Origin: Crossiella sp. CA-258035
Lineage (GTDB): Bacteria; Actinomycetota; Actinomycetes; Mycobacteriales; Pseudonocardiaceae
Assembly (NCBI RefSeq): GCF_030064675.1
Contig: NZ_CP116413.1
Coordinates: forward strand, 3,566,001-3,630,000
Direction of reading: 5' to 3'
Length of the DNA stretch: 64,000 nucleotides
Below, piece by piece: positions 41,661 to 50,900 of this stretch (the first letter of the stretch is position 1; every line of letters begins with the position of its first letter). Position numbers and translations under genes: made by a program. Below the pieces are notes generated by a model, which saw only the letters and a list, made by a program, of their open reading frames with translations, had not been told where the DNA came from and did not search any database.

Positions 41661-42016
41661 GCTGGCTGCTGCCCGTGCTGGTCTGGCCGTTGTGGTTCTT
41701 CGTGCTCGGCCCCGGCACCGGCATCATGCAGTTCCGCACCGTGCGGCTGGAACGGGTCACCAGGGCACAGCTGTTCGGCGGCCAGGTCACCGAGGACCAG
41801 CACCAGACCCTGCTCTTCACACCGCCGCGACGGACCGGGATGTCCCCGGCGCTCCAGTTCGAACTCAGCTCGGAGGAGTGGGAGGAGACGTCCGCCAGCA
41901 GCTCCACCGGGGGCTTCGGACATGCCACCACCGTCGCGTACGTGACCCGCCGGGTCTGGCTGTTCCAGGTACCGCCACAGTACGTGCCGATGTTGTGGCG
42001 CGGCCGGAACCACTGA
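41495..42016 (+). CDS. Membrane protein, possibly C-terminal part of the preceding gene
   Basis: A 173-residue frame from GTG 41495, with GGAGGAGG about 15 bases upstream. Two to three hydrophobic segments (VLLACAAAAIVVHAVQLL, VVRLLTWVACLALAAAARFL, WLLPVLVWPLWFFVLG) are followed by a soluble acidic region (LFGGQVTEDQHQTLLFTPPR, FELSSEEWEETSASSSTGGF). The frame is also open upstream to 41426 with protein-like sequence, so it may continue the helical-repeat gene through a one-base shift at about 41425. No family recognised. Confidence 0.55.
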   Translation: MLLACAAAAIVVHAVQLLTARQPAGAQARPVVRLLTWVACLALAAAARFLASGWVSWLLPVLVWPLWFFVLGPGTGIMQFRTVRLERVTRAQLFGGQVTEDQHQTLLFTPPRRTGMSPALQFELSSEEWEETSASSSTGGFGHATTVAYVTRRVWLFQVPPQYVPMLWRGRNH

Positions 42017-42323
42017 CACCAGGACCACCGAACCGAGGGCGTGGACAGCCGCTGATGATCGCGTGGCTCGCCTGCGAGGAGGGGACTGAGCGGGGGACAG
42101 GTCTGCCGCTTCGCCGGGCCCCGCTGCCGGTTGCGCGAGACAGCGGCAGCGGCCGAAGGGCCCTGCCGATTTGAGGCGAACCGCCCAGGTCGGCATGACC
42201 GGACGCCGGTGCGGTCCCCGCCGTTCGCGCAGCGCGGACCGGTGTGCGAAGCGCTCGGGCTGCGGCTGATTGTGCACAGATTCTTCTCGGGCCGGCCGCT
42301 TCGGCGCAGTGCAATCGTGTGGC
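42017..42323. other. Convergent intergenic region, 307 bases, nothing recognised
   Basis: Located between the stop of the membrane gene (42016) and the stop of the minus-strand gene (42324). No coding-like frame, long hairpin or repeat was noticed. Confidence 0.4.
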
Positions 42324-43418
42324 CTATCCCACCGGTGCGAACACCGGTGAGTCTGGCTGGACACCCTGTTCGTCGAGCCAGGCGGTCAGCATCGGGACAG
42401 TAAGCGCCGTCACGGTGAGCCTGATGCCCGGGTTCGTGGCAACCGCCAACCGGGCCGCCCGCTCCAGGAAGGCACGGCGGGCAACGGTGACCCTGGTGTT
42501 CACCACCGCCACGCACAACCGCCGGGACCGCCACTGGTGTGCGAGGAGACCGTAGTTCGCGATGTGGCGGGCCAGGCCGATGGACGGGTCCCGTCGCTCC
42601 ACCTCCAGCGCCACCACGACCGGGCCAGCACCGGTTTCGAAGCCCACCAGTCCGTCCGGCACGATCCACCGCTCCTGCGGACCGTCGAGGTGGACCCGCC
42701 GGGCCAGCCGGATCACCCCGATGACCCCCGGCGTGTGCGTGGCCATCCGCAGCGCGGCGCTCGCCAGCAGTTGGTCGTGCAGTCCACCCTGCTGTGGCGA
42801 ATGCCGGGGGAGCGGCTCGCCGGTCGCGCGGGCCAGCGCCCGGAACGCGCGCACCCCGACCTCAGTGGGACGCCAGACCCGCGGCTGCGGGCTGGTTGTG
42901 CGGAGCACTCGTTCCCGTCGCCAGTGAACCAGCACCATCCGCACGTCCACTGCATTGACCGCCCGGCCCCAGCGGCGCCCGATGGCCATGACCCGCCTGG
43001 CCGCCTCTGGCGCCGGGATCGGTTGTTCTGCCGCGCCGAACACCGTCGCCAGGCCGCGGCGGACGACCTCCCGGGTGGGCGCGGTCCACGGCGGCGCCTG
43101 CCTGCTGATCCGGGCCACCCGCGCCCGGCCGAACGGGGTCAGGGCCAGTGGGCGGGCCGGTCGTCCCGTCGGTCGCTCGTTGGCCAGCCAGTGCAACCGG
43201 GTGAGCTTGCGGAGCTGCCACTGGATCTCCTCGGCGCCCTGCGCCGGCGGCGTGCGACCGAGCTGCCCGATGAGGTGCTCGTCAAGCCAGCCGACCTCGG
43301 CCAGCGCCCACCACATCGGACGCCAGCGCGCCGAGATCGCGGGCGGCGTGCCGGGGGCAACCAGGCCGATGGCCTGGGCGGCACGTTTGGCCGTGCCACT
43401 GGGAATTCGAGTGATCAC
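42324..43418 (-). CDS. Replication-relaxation-like DNA-associated protein
   Basis: A 364-residue protein from GTG 43418 (VITRIPSGTAKRAAQ). The N-terminal ~200 residues look like winged-helix units (WWALAEVGWLDEHLIGQLG, IQWQLRKLTRLHWLANERP; RRVMAIGRRWGRAVNAVDVR). The C-terminal part carries a nuclease-like strand/acidic pattern, VVVALEVERRDPSIGLARHI, NYGLLAHQWRSRRLCVAVVN, as in the replication-relaxation family of actinobacterial plasmids and integrative elements. If right, it links this region to plasmid-like biology and to the HerA-type ATPase further on. It is divergent from the 43506 gene with 87 bases between starts. Assignment is tentative. Confidence 0.5.
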   Translation of the reverse strand: MITRIPSGTAKRAAQAIGLVAPGTPPAISARWRPMWWALAEVGWLDEHLIGQLGRTPPAQGAEEIQWQLRKLTRLHWLANERPTGRPARPLALTPFGRARVARISRQAPPWTAPTREVVRRGLATVFGAAEQPIPAPEAARRVMAIGRRWGRAVNAVDVRMVLVHWRRERVLRTTSPQPRVWRPTEVGVRAFRALARATGEPLPRHSPQQGGLHDQLLASAALRMATHTPGVIGVIRLARRVHLDGPQERWIVPDGLVGFETGAGPVVVALEVERRDPSIGLARHIANYGLLAHQWRSRRLCVAVVNTRVTVARRAFLERAARLAVATNPGIRLTVTALTVPMLTAWLDEQGVQPDSPVFAPVG

Positions 43419-43505
43419 AACAAACAACAGTCGGGTTGGGCCACGTCCGGTGTGGCCGAACCGACTGTGTCTGCTGACGGATCTCTCGACCGCGAGGGGG
43501 CCCCT

Positions 43506-44051
43506 GTGGCACCGAAGCTCATCCTGGTCAGCACATTCCGGCCTGCCATCGTGGCCCACGTCGCGCCCATGCTCGCCTACGGCCTCGCCCAGCACGACGA
43601 GACTTTGTTCGTGGGTTACCCGCCGGACGGCGGCCAGGTAAGGGCGGTCCTTGTCGACCCGGACCACCGGTCGCTGCTGGAGGTGCTGGCCGCGACCCGG
43701 CCGGTGACGGAACTACTCGCGAAGATCATCCCCGAGCCACACGGCCACTACCCCGTCGCGCACCAGGCGTGGCCTCCTAACGGCAGCCAGGCGACCTGCG
43801 GGCCAGAGCTGATCCGCGCGGCCGCAGCCAGCTGCGGCGCCGAGTGGGTCGTCCTAGACCTGGACTGGGCACCACCGGTGGCGCCCCCGCGGTTCAGTCG
43901 CTACGCCGACCTCACGTTGCACTTTCCCAAGAACACCGCCGACCGGCTGCTCTTCCTGCCAGAGGACTGGGCCTTGCGCGCGGGTGCGCTCGAACTGGCC
44001 ACCTGGACCCGCACCCTGATCCCGCAACGGGAAGCCGACCAGGGCCGGTGA
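43506..44051 (+). CDS. Unknown soluble protein with Rossmann-like start
   Basis: A 181-residue protein from GTG 43506, with GAGGGGG 6 bases upstream. It begins with a hydrophobic strand and helix (KLILVSTFRPAIVAHVAPML) and later shows WVVLDLDWAPPVAPP and ADLTLHFPKN, suggesting an alpha/beta fold of the MinD/CpaE-receiver kind, but there is no P-loop or phosphorylation motif. The last codon overlaps the next gene (GTGA), so they are translationally coupled. No family recognised. Confidence 0.6.
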   Translation: MAPKLILVSTFRPAIVAHVAPMLAYGLAQHDETLFVGYPPDGGQVRAVLVDPDHRSLLEVLAATRPVTELLAKIIPEPHGHYPVAHQAWPPNGSQATCGPELIRAAAASCGAEWVVLDLDWAPPVAPPRFSRYADLTLHFPKNTADRLLFLPEDWALRAGALELATWTRTLIPQREADQGR

Positions 44052-44284
44052 CCGGGTTTCGCACTGTCCTCTTCGGACTGCTGCTCGGTGTGCTCGTGCC
44101 CGGCGGCGCCCAATGGCATGCACAGCGTTTCCTCGCCGGGACCCTGTTCCTCGGCTGTGCGTTGTGCGCCGGGCTGTTCGCCTACCCCCGGTTCGGCTGG
44201 CCCGCCCTGGTGATCGCCCCGGCGCTCGCCCTTGCCGAGCAGTTGTTGTGGTGGCACGCCGGGAAGCGCCAAGGCGAGCGGTGA
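44048..44284 (+). CDS. Small membrane protein, two to three helices
   Basis: A 78-residue protein from GTG 44048, overlapping the previous stop by four bases. Hydrophobic stretches FRTVLFGLLLGVLVPGGAQW, FLAGTLFLGCALCAGLFAYP and ALVIAPALALAEQLLWWHAG indicate two or three membrane helices with a basic C-terminus. Coupled to the soluble gene before it. It ends just before the first copy of the shared GCGTTA motif. Function unknown. Confidence 0.65.
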   Translation: MTGFRTVLFGLLLGVLVPGGAQWHAQRFLAGTLFLGCALCAGLFAYPRFGWPALVIAPALALAEQLLWWHAGKRQGER

Positions 44285-44285
44285 C

Positions 44286-44299
44286 GCGTTAACTGCCGG
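44286..44299 (+). promoter_or_regulatory. Shared motif GCGTTAnCT, copy 1 (before Crp/Fnr gene)
   Basis: GCGTTAACTGCCGG lies 115 bases before the Crp/Fnr gene start. The leader between contains a long-range complementary pair (GCGCCAGGG near 44333 and CCCTGGCGC near 44372). One of five similar sites in the window at 44286, 45200, 47197, 58102 and 58818. Confidence 0.45.
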
Positions 44300-44406
44300 G
44301 TCGTCCGTTGATCCGTGCACAGCGTTCCCGGCGCCAGGGAACCATTCGCTCACCTGGAAAGGCGGTGCGACCCCTGGCGCTTCCCGCTGGCGTGCCAGGG
44401 CTACCC

Positions 44407-45114
44407 ATGAGACAGGACCAGTTCCACCGTTTGCTCACCGACTGCCCGATCCTCGCCAAGGCGCCGGCCGGCGCCGCACACGACCTGGCGAGCAGCCTGC
44501 AGCGCAAGAGCTACTCGAGAGGAGATTCCATTTACGCGGAAGGAGATCCGGCCGACCAGGTGTTCCTGATCCAGCACGGCAAGGTGCGGATCGGGCGCAC
44601 GGCCTGTGATCGGGCCGGGCGCGTCATCTTGGACATCCGTGCTCCCACGGAGGTCTTCGGCGAGGTCGACGCGCTGACCGGTCCGCTGCGGACCACCTGG
44701 GCGGTCGCACACACCGAGGCGCTCATACTGGTGATGAGCAACGAGGCGCTGCGGGACTGGCTCCGCGCCCACCCTGCGGTCGACCACCTCCTGCTCCGCT
44801 TCATGGCCGCCCGGCTGCGCCGCGCCCAGCTCCGACTGGCCCACGCGCGGTGCGAGGACATCGATCGCCGGGTGGCGCACGCCCTGCTCCAGCATTGGCG
44901 GGACTACGGAACCGCCAGGCGCGGGCTCAACGTGGTGGAGCTGGACCGCGACCACGACGAAGTCGGCCAGTGCCACGACATCAGCCGCGAGCAGGTGTAC
45001 GCGACGCTGACCGGCTTCCAGCGCCGCGGCTGGATCAGGATCGAGGGCCGGCTGGTGCACATCCTGGAGCCGGCGCAGTTCACCCGGTTCGCGGAGGAGT
45101 TCGGCGGGATGTAG
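44407..45114 (+). CDS. Crp/Fnr-family transcriptional regulator
   Basis: A 235-residue regulator from ATG 44407 (an in-frame TTG at 44308 is unlikely). Residues about 10-125 form the cyclic-nucleotide-type beta roll (SYSRGDSIYAEGDPADQVFL, QHGKVRIGRT, APTEVFGEVDALTGPLRTTW); the phosphate-binding GE-L pattern is present, but the Arg-Thr/Ser of true cAMP binders is not clear. A dimer helix follows (HPAVDHLLLRFMAARLRRAQ). The C-terminal helix-turn-helix is divergent (VGQCHDISREQVYATLTGFQRRGWIRIEG). No FeS cysteines are seen. It heads the operon block with its own terminator (45134-45166) and may control the sites with the shared motif; the neighbouring GGDEF protein makes c-di-GMP a conceivable ligand. 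Confidence 0.85.
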   Translation: MRQDQFHRLLTDCPILAKAPAGAAHDLASSLQRKSYSRGDSIYAEGDPADQVFLIQHGKVRIGRTACDRAGRVILDIRAPTEVFGEVDALTGPLRTTWAVAHTEALILVMSNEALRDWLRAHPAVDHLLLRFMAARLRRAQLRLAHARCEDIDRRVAHALLQHWRDYGTARRGLNVVELDRDHDEVGQCHDISREQVYATLTGFQRRGWIRIEGRLVHILEPAQFTRFAEEFGGM

Positions 45115-45133
45115 ACGGATTGACGGCGTACCG

Positions 45134-45166
45134 GGGTGTTGCCGGGTCCTTCGCCCGGCAACACCC
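45134..45166 (+). terminator. Terminator of the Crp/Fnr gene
   Basis: A perfect 13-base stem (GGGTGTTGCCGGG / CCCGGCAACACCC) with a 7-base loop, 20 bases after the stop at 45114. Confidence 0.8.
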
Positions 45167-45199
45167 ACCCGGCTGCCGGCCACCAGGTCCAGCGGCCCG

Positions 45200-45213
45200 C
45201 GTTAGCTCTGCGG
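45200..45213 (+). promoter_or_regulatory. Shared motif GCGTTAnCT, copy 2 (before 45247 operon)
   Basis: GCGTTAGCTCTGCG lies 41 bases before the ATG at 45247, between the Crp/Fnr terminator and the next gene, a natural promoter position. Confidence 0.5.
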
Positions 45214-45246
45214 ACACCGCACCCGACCTGCGCCGAGGTGATCCCG

Positions 45247-45879
45247 ATGAGCCGCGACCTGCCGACACCTACCGCCATCGATCCACCTACCGACACCGAA
45301 CCCGCGGCGGCCCAACCTGTTCGACCTCGCCGGCGGCACACCTTCCTGCGCACCTGTCTGTTCGCCACCGCGCTCGCCGTGGCGATCGGCTCCGTGGTCA
45401 CCCGCGACAGCCAGGGTGTGCCGTTGCGGCTGGACGCGCCGCAGGCTCAGGCGGCGGACTACGTCGCCCGCAGCGACGCGCTGACCGGGCAGATCATGGA
45501 CAACGACGTGGCCATGCGCGCCGTGCTCACCCACAACGCGCGCGCACTGGACAGCGAACCGATCCGCCGCTCTCTGAGCACGATTCGCCAACTGCTGGCC
45601 ACCGCGATCACCGAGCTGCGCGCCGTGCCGGAAAACAAAATCCCAGGCCCGTTCGCGGACAGCCACCCTCGGCTGCTGAACGCCGCCACGCTGCTCAACC
45701 AGCACTACGAGGCGTTGCAGAAAGCGATCGAGGCGAAGAACGCGCAAGACCAGCGGCAGGCGCTGCTGGCCTCGCAGGCCATGGACACCCAGTACGCGCA
45801 GGCGCTCATGGCCTACCTGAAGTCCTATCAGGACGGACTGCGCAAGGCCGGGTTCACCCTCACCGAGCAGCCTCGATGA
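45247..45879 (+). CDS. Signal-anchored helical envelope protein
   Basis: A 210-residue protein from ATG 45247 with GAGGTG 6 bases upstream. A polar ~35-residue cytoplasmic part rich in Pro/Thr ends RPRRRH, followed by one membrane helix (TCLFATALAVAIGSVV). The outer ~150 residues are amphipathic helices (YVARSDALTGQIMDNDVAMR, LSTIRQLLATAITELRAVP, LLNQHYEALQKAIEAKNAQD, YAQALMAYLKSYQDGLRKAG) with no Cys. It resembles the 160-residue lipoprotein at 59706 in being a small exported helix bundle. The stop overlaps the start of the next gene (ATGA). No family recognised. Confidence 0.65.
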   Translation: MSRDLPTPTAIDPPTDTEPAAAQPVRPRRRHTFLRTCLFATALAVAIGSVVTRDSQGVPLRLDAPQAQAADYVARSDALTGQIMDNDVAMRAVLTHNARALDSEPIRRSLSTIRQLLATAITELRAVPENKIPGPFADSHPRLLNAATLLNQHYEALQKAIEAKNAQDQRQALLASQAMDTQYAQALMAYLKSYQDGLRKAGFTLTEQPR

Positions 45880-47207
45880 ACCAACCCGACGAGCTGCTGC
45901 CACCCGTTGAACCGGACGGTCCGGAGCTGCGGCAGCACAACCCGGACTGCCCGGGCTGCCGGGACTACGCCGTGGTGCTGGCTAGGGAACAACGGGCCCG
46001 ACTGGCCTACTACGAATCTGGGCTCGCCCACTTCGACGACCTGCACGACCTGCGCCGCCGGGTGGTCGGCCACCTCAAGGCCCGCCACCCGCTGCGCACC
46101 GAACGCTTGAAGCGGCTGGGAAATCCACTCGGCGAGCACAGCGCCAACAGCACCCTGGTGGCGGCGCTATCGCAGTGGGACGCCATGCGGGACGCCGAGA
46201 TCCGTGGCACGGTCGCGGCCTCGGTCGAAGAGGAACTGCGGCTGCTCCGCCAGCGCAACACTGACCTGGAACGGCAACTGGCCCAGCACACCGAGTTGCG
46301 CCAGCGCGATGAGCAGAGCTCGCTCGACCGCGTACGCGGACTGCGCGAGCAACTGGAGAAGGCGACCTCGGCGCTCACCGAGGCCGAACAGCACCGCCGT
46401 GAGCTGTCCAGGGGGATTGAGCGCCTGGCCGACCACATCACCACCCGCGGGCTTGCGTTGCCGACCCTGCTGCATCCGGATGAGTGGTACCGCCAGTGGA
46501 CCGACCGCGACCACCAGCCACGGTCACCCCGGAACCGCGCTGGTGCCCGCGAGTCCCGCTGGCCGGCGCTCGCCAAGGCCTACCAACCCCAGTGGGGCCA
46601 GCCGGTGCTGCAACGGCTGTGGTCCGGAGCGGCCTGGAGCTGGGCCCAGGTCCTCGGTGTCAACCCGGCTCCGCGGTTGCGGCGGTTGCTCGATGGGCTC
46701 GCTGAGCACGGGCTGGTGACGTTGCACGATCCGGAAGTCGCCGCGCTGCTGACGGTGACCGACGACCTGCGGGACTTCGCCGACGACGTCGGCGCCGTGC
46801 TCGGACCCCGGAAGCCGTCACCGGCATTGGTCGCACTGGCCACGACGAACCTGCTGCCGGAGTCACTGGGGCCGAGCTTGCTGCGCGCCCTCGCCGCGGC
46901 GACCCGGGACCACCAGGTGTCCGTGGCACACCGCAAGTCCGGCGCCCTGCCGCTGTTCCGGCTCCGCGAACGGCAAGGAGTCGCGAGATGGTTGCTGCCC
47001 TGGCTCCCCGGCCAGGAACCGTTGCTGCGCGAGCTGCTCACCCGCGCCCGCGGCCGGGACGCCGAGGCCGGACTAGTCGTAGCCGGCGTGAGAGCGGAGG
47101 ACGAGGAGCAGTGCACCGAGCTGCTCCGTGCCGCCGGGTACGACCCCCGGCACGCCAGGTGCATCGCGTTTGCCGAACCGCCAACCACTTCATCCGGCGT
47201 TAGCTGA
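45876..47207 (+). CDS. Coiled-coil protein of unknown function
   Basis: A 443-residue cytoplasmic protein from ATG 45876, overlapping the preceding stop. The N-terminal ~50 residues hold a CxxC pair (HNPDCPGCRDYAVVLAREQR). Residues about 100-185 are a strong coiled coil (EEELRLLRQRNTDLERQLAQ, LEKATSALTEAEQHRRELSR). The C-terminal half is a globular part with Trp-rich and helical segments (LLHPDEWYRQWTDRDHQ, WSGAAWSWAQVLGVN) ending in an alpha/beta-like stretch (AEAGLVVAGVRAEDEEQCTE). No Walker motif. As part of the operon leading to the HerA-like ATPase, a scaffold or adaptor role is possible. Confidence 0.65.
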   Translation: MNQPDELLPPVEPDGPELRQHNPDCPGCRDYAVVLAREQRARLAYYESGLAHFDDLHDLRRRVVGHLKARHPLRTERLKRLGNPLGEHSANSTLVAALSQWDAMRDAEIRGTVAASVEEELRLLRQRNTDLERQLAQHTELRQRDEQSSLDRVRGLREQLEKATSALTEAEQHRRELSRGIERLADHITTRGLALPTLLHPDEWYRQWTDRDHQPRSPRNRAGARESRWPALAKAYQPQWGQPVLQRLWSGAAWSWAQVLGVNPAPRLRRLLDGLAEHGLVTLHDPEVAALLTVTDDLRDFADDVGAVLGPRKPSPALVALATTNLLPESLGPSLLRALAAATRDHQVSVAHRKSGALPLFRLRERQGVARWLLPWLPGQEPLLRELLTRARGRDAEAGLVVAGVRAEDEEQCTELLRAAGYDPRHARCIAFAEPPTTSSGVS

Positions 47208-47210
47208 CTC
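47197..47210 (+). promoter_or_regulatory. Shared motif GCGTTAnCT, copy 3 (before 47232)
   Basis: GCGTTAGCTGACTC overlaps the end of the coiled-coil gene and lies 29 bases before the ATG at 47232, so it could start transcription of the small membrane gene and the ATPase gene. Confidence 0.45.
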
Positions 47211-47231
47211 GTTGCCCCGGTTGGAACGGAG

Positions 47232-47414
47232 ATGAGGATGCGGCTGCTCACCCTGACCCTGGTCCTGACCGCCAACGGCCTGCACACCCTGGCGCACGCG
47301 GCGCTGGAGAGCCTGCACGTGCTCGCGCTCGTGCTCGCCAGCGGTGTGCTCGCCCAGCAGGAACTACGCGCAGCCCGCCGCTCGGCGGCCAAGCTGCGCA
47401 CCCACCGGATGTAG
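47232..47414 (+). CDS. Small membrane protein
   Basis: A 60-residue protein from ATG 47232 (GGAACGGAG just upstream). One long or two short hydrophobic helices (LLTLTLVLTANGLHTLAHAA, LHVLALVLASGVLA) are followed by a basic tail (LRAARRSAAKLRTHRM). Two bases separate its stop from the GTG of the next membrane gene. Probably a subunit or assembly factor of the same membrane complex; no family recognised. Confidence 0.55.
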   Translation: MRMRLLTLTLVLTANGLHTLAHAALESLHVLALVLASGVLAQQELRAARRSAAKLRTHRM

Positions 47415-47416
47415 CG

Positions 47417-47902
47417 GTGGCTGCCCAGGAGCCGGTCGTGGACACGCCCGCCGTGCTCGGCAAGCACGCGCTGCTCGCCGTCGCGGTCTGGGCGATCTCG
47501 GCCTACACCCGTTCCCCGGCCATCCTCTACGTCGCCCTCTACCTGCTGATCACCGGCATCGCCGCCGCAGCCCTGCTGGCCAACGTCGCCGCCGAGATCC
47601 GGCACGAGACCCGCTGCTGGATCGCGGTGCTCTGCGCCGGCACCCTCGCTGTCCGGCTCACGCTGACGCTCTTCGCCGGTGTGGGGGAGCGCGGGGTCAG
47701 CGACGCCTTCGGCGCGGAGTTCTCCGCCACCGCGCAGAGCCTGCTCGGCGGGCACCTGCCGAGCCTGTTCGTCTACGCCATCATCTCCGTGCCGTTCGCC
47801 TGGACGCTGTGGCTGACCCAGCGGTGGCGGCTGCACGGCCGGACTCAGCGCTACGACCACATCGTCCGCCACGCCCGCCGACAGGACCGGTTCCAGCCAT
47901 GA
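47417..47902 (+). CDS. Membrane protein with three to four helices
   Basis: A 161-residue protein from GTG 47417. Hydrophobic segments KHALLAVAVWAISAYTRSPA, ILYVALYLLITGIAAAALLA, WIAVLCAGTLAVRLTLTLFA and LFVYAIISVPFAWTLWLTQR give four membrane helices with a basic C-terminus (HGRTQRYDHIVRHARRQDRF). The stop overlaps the start of the giant ATPase gene by four bases, so it is tightly coupled to it. By position it could be the membrane partner of a VirB4/HerA-like motor, as VirB3/VirB6-like proteins are in secretion systems, but no sequence match is claimed. Confidence 0.65.
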   Translation: MAAQEPVVDTPAVLGKHALLAVAVWAISAYTRSPAILYVALYLLITGIAAAALLANVAAEIRHETRCWIAVLCAGTLAVRLTLTLFAGVGERGVSDAFGAEFSATAQSLLGGHLPSLFVYAIISVPFAWTLWLTQRWRLHGRTQRYDHIVRHARRQDRFQP

Positions 47903-50900
47903 ACATGCTCACCCGCCTCGCCGGATCCGGCACCAGTCGCGGCCTCCGCTCGGTCACCGGCGAGCCGCTGGCCGAGTTTGCCGACCTGGAGGTCGACACG
48001 GCCACGGTCGTGCCACACCCGTCGAACCCGGAACAGATCCGGCACCTGGCTTACCAGCTGCGGGTTCGAGACCACGGCGAGACCGGGTGGACCCGGCTGG
48101 TCAAGGTGGTGCGGTTCCTGCGGATCACCCGGATGCCGGTGGACACCAGCATCCGCCGCCGCTCCAGCGAGTACGATGACCAGCGCGATCTGGTGCGCGC
48201 CCTGTGGATGCAGAAGATCCACTACGTGTGCGTGCTGGCCGACACCGGACCGGCCGATCACGGGGTGCTGCACCTGATGGGAGTCCAGGGCACCGGTGAA
48301 ACCCTGGCGCAGGCCCAGGAACAGGCGGACCGGCACCACGCGGCACTATCCAGCCAGCTGACTGGAACCTACCCGCAGATCCGCTTCCGCGCCCTGCGCC
48401 CACCGGAAGCCGACTGGCTGCTGCACACCCAGCAGCGGTGGTCCCACGTGCTGCCGATCCGCGGCATCCCCATGCCGCGGCGCGACGCCGGCCAGGAAAT
48501 GCGCGCCGCGGTGACCAGCACGACACCGGCGACTCCGGAGATCGAGGAAGGAGTGGAAGAGCTCATCCGGGGCATGCTCGGCGGCCCCGGTTACCTCCTG
48601 GTCCTGATGGCCAGCCCGGTCACACTCGGTCAGATCACCGACCGCCTGTCCGCCGCCGCCGAGCAACTGTCCACAGTGGCCTCCCAGGTGCACGGGCAGC
48701 GCTCGATCTCCGCCGGTGTCGGTCTGCCGATGATGTTCTCCACCGCCACCGGCGACGCCCAGGGAACCGGCCACAGCTTCGGCGTCAACGACGGCGCCAC
48801 CGACACCGACTCGGCCACCCGCGGCACCTCGCGCACCGCCACCGACGGCGTAAGCGAGGCCACCACCCACACCAGCGGCAGGACCCGCACGGACGGCATC
48901 GGCGTCACCGAAACCCAAGGCGCCCAGCAAGGCTGGAACCACACCGAGGGCCTATCCGGCGGCCGCAACACCACCGAGGGCGTCTCCCGTCAGGACACCC
49001 AGGGCCTCAGCCACGGCGCCACCACCGGCACCAGCGACGCGGTCAACCACGGCGTCAACCAGAGCACCGGCCAGAACCAACAGGTCTCCGTCGGCCGCTC
49101 CGGCGGAATCTCCAGCGGTACCAACGACACCGTCTCCCTCGGCACCAACGACAGCCGCGGCGAGCACTCCTCCCGCGGCATCAGCGGCAGCGAGTCCCGC
49201 GGCGAGAACTGGTCGGAGGGCAGCAGCCGCTCCGCCAGCTCCAGTATGACGGCCACCCACGGCGAGAACTCCGGCCGCAACCTCGGCGGCTCGCTGGGCA
49301 TCTCGCTGAACACCAGCTCGGGCACCAGCGACCAGATCGGCTACACCGCCCAGCACGGCGCCAGCTCCAGCACCAGTCAGGGCGGCAGCCGCGGGATCTC
49401 CACCTCGGAGTCCCAGACCGAGGGCCAGAACAGCTCCCACGGCGTCAACTCCGGCTACGCCAGCGGAATCTCCCGCTCAGCCAACCTCGGCTGGAACACC
49501 ACCGGCACGGAAGGCACCAGCCACCAGACCGGTTCCAGCACAGGCCGCACCCAGGGCGTGACCACCGGCACCAGCCTCACCGGCACAGACTCCACCAGCC
49601 TCGGCACCACCAACTCCGTGGGCGGCAACCGCGGCTGGAGCGAAGGCCTCGGTGAGAACACCGGCATCCAGCAATCCACCGCGAACTCCCGCACCCACAG
49701 CGTGGCCCAGCAGGAGTCGGTGTCCCAGCAGAACGGCCGCACCCGCAGCGTCGCCGACGGTGTCACCGACGGCGTCGGCCACAGCGCAGGGGACACCTAC
49801 GGCCGCTCGGACGCCCTGTCCCAGTCCTTTGCCCGCAACTCCCAGGTGGCCGGCTCCCTGTCCTTCGTGCCCACTCTCGGCATGGGCGCCTCCCGGCAGA
49901 CCGTGGATGCGATGGCCGACCAGGTCACCAAGATCCTCACCGCCCAGGTCAACCGCCTGGCCCTCGGCCACGAAGAGGGAATGTGGCTCTCCCAGGGCTA
50001 CCTGCTCGTCCCGGACGCCGACACCGCCGCCTCCGCCGCAGGGCTGCTCACCTCCAGCTTCTGGGCACCCGGCCAGAAAACCCCGGTGCCACAGCCCTTC
50101 TGCGTCGCGGCGGAACTGACCGGCACCCAATCCGAACACCTGATCGAACACGCCCGCGTCTTCAGCCCCTGCGTCCACGCCGACCTGCGCCCGGAGGTGA
50201 TGGAGCCGTATTACTACGCAACCGCCCTGCTCTCCCACGAGGTCGCGGTCCTGACCACCCCACCCCGGATCGACGTGCCCGGTATCGCCGCGGCCGCCGC
50301 GATGCGCGTCCCCGTCCTGGTCTACCCCCAAACTGGAGACACCGAGATCCACCTCGGCCACGTCGTGGACACCCAGCGCGCCGTGGTCTCCGGCCAACGG
50401 TTCGGCTTGACCGTCACCGACCACCACAATGGCCTGCTGCACCCGCTGATCACCGGCTCCACCGGCCGAGGGAAAACCGAAACCGGCATCCGCCTCGCGC
50501 ACGAATGGCTGCACACCACCCAAACCCTCACCGGCATCGCCCCCAGCACCGGACTGCCCGCCCCACAACAGGTCCCGCGCGGCGTGCTCGCCCTGGACCG
50601 CAAGAGCGACTGGCGCCGCCTCTACCACTCCCTGCCCGCAGACCAACGCCACCGCTTCCGCTTCTACGACCTCTCCCGCGAACGCCCCGCCGACTACCGG
50701 CCCACCACCGGCATCCCCAACCCCTACCTCCGCTACAACCTGCTCCGCATCCCACCGGGCGTCGCCCCCAACGTCTTCCGCGACGCCATCTGCGACACCA
50801 TGGCCAAGGTCGGCCAACTCGGCCACCGCGGCCGCGGCATCCTCTGGCAGGCCCTCAACGCCCTCTGGGCACTGCCCCGCCAGGATCCGGCGCGCGGGGA

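Noticed and set aside
42537-43505. Plus-strand frame extending the 43506 gene upstream by 323 codons
   Set aside because: It is the complement of the 42324-43418 gene; a good ribosome binding site and protein-like sequence begin only at GTG 43506.
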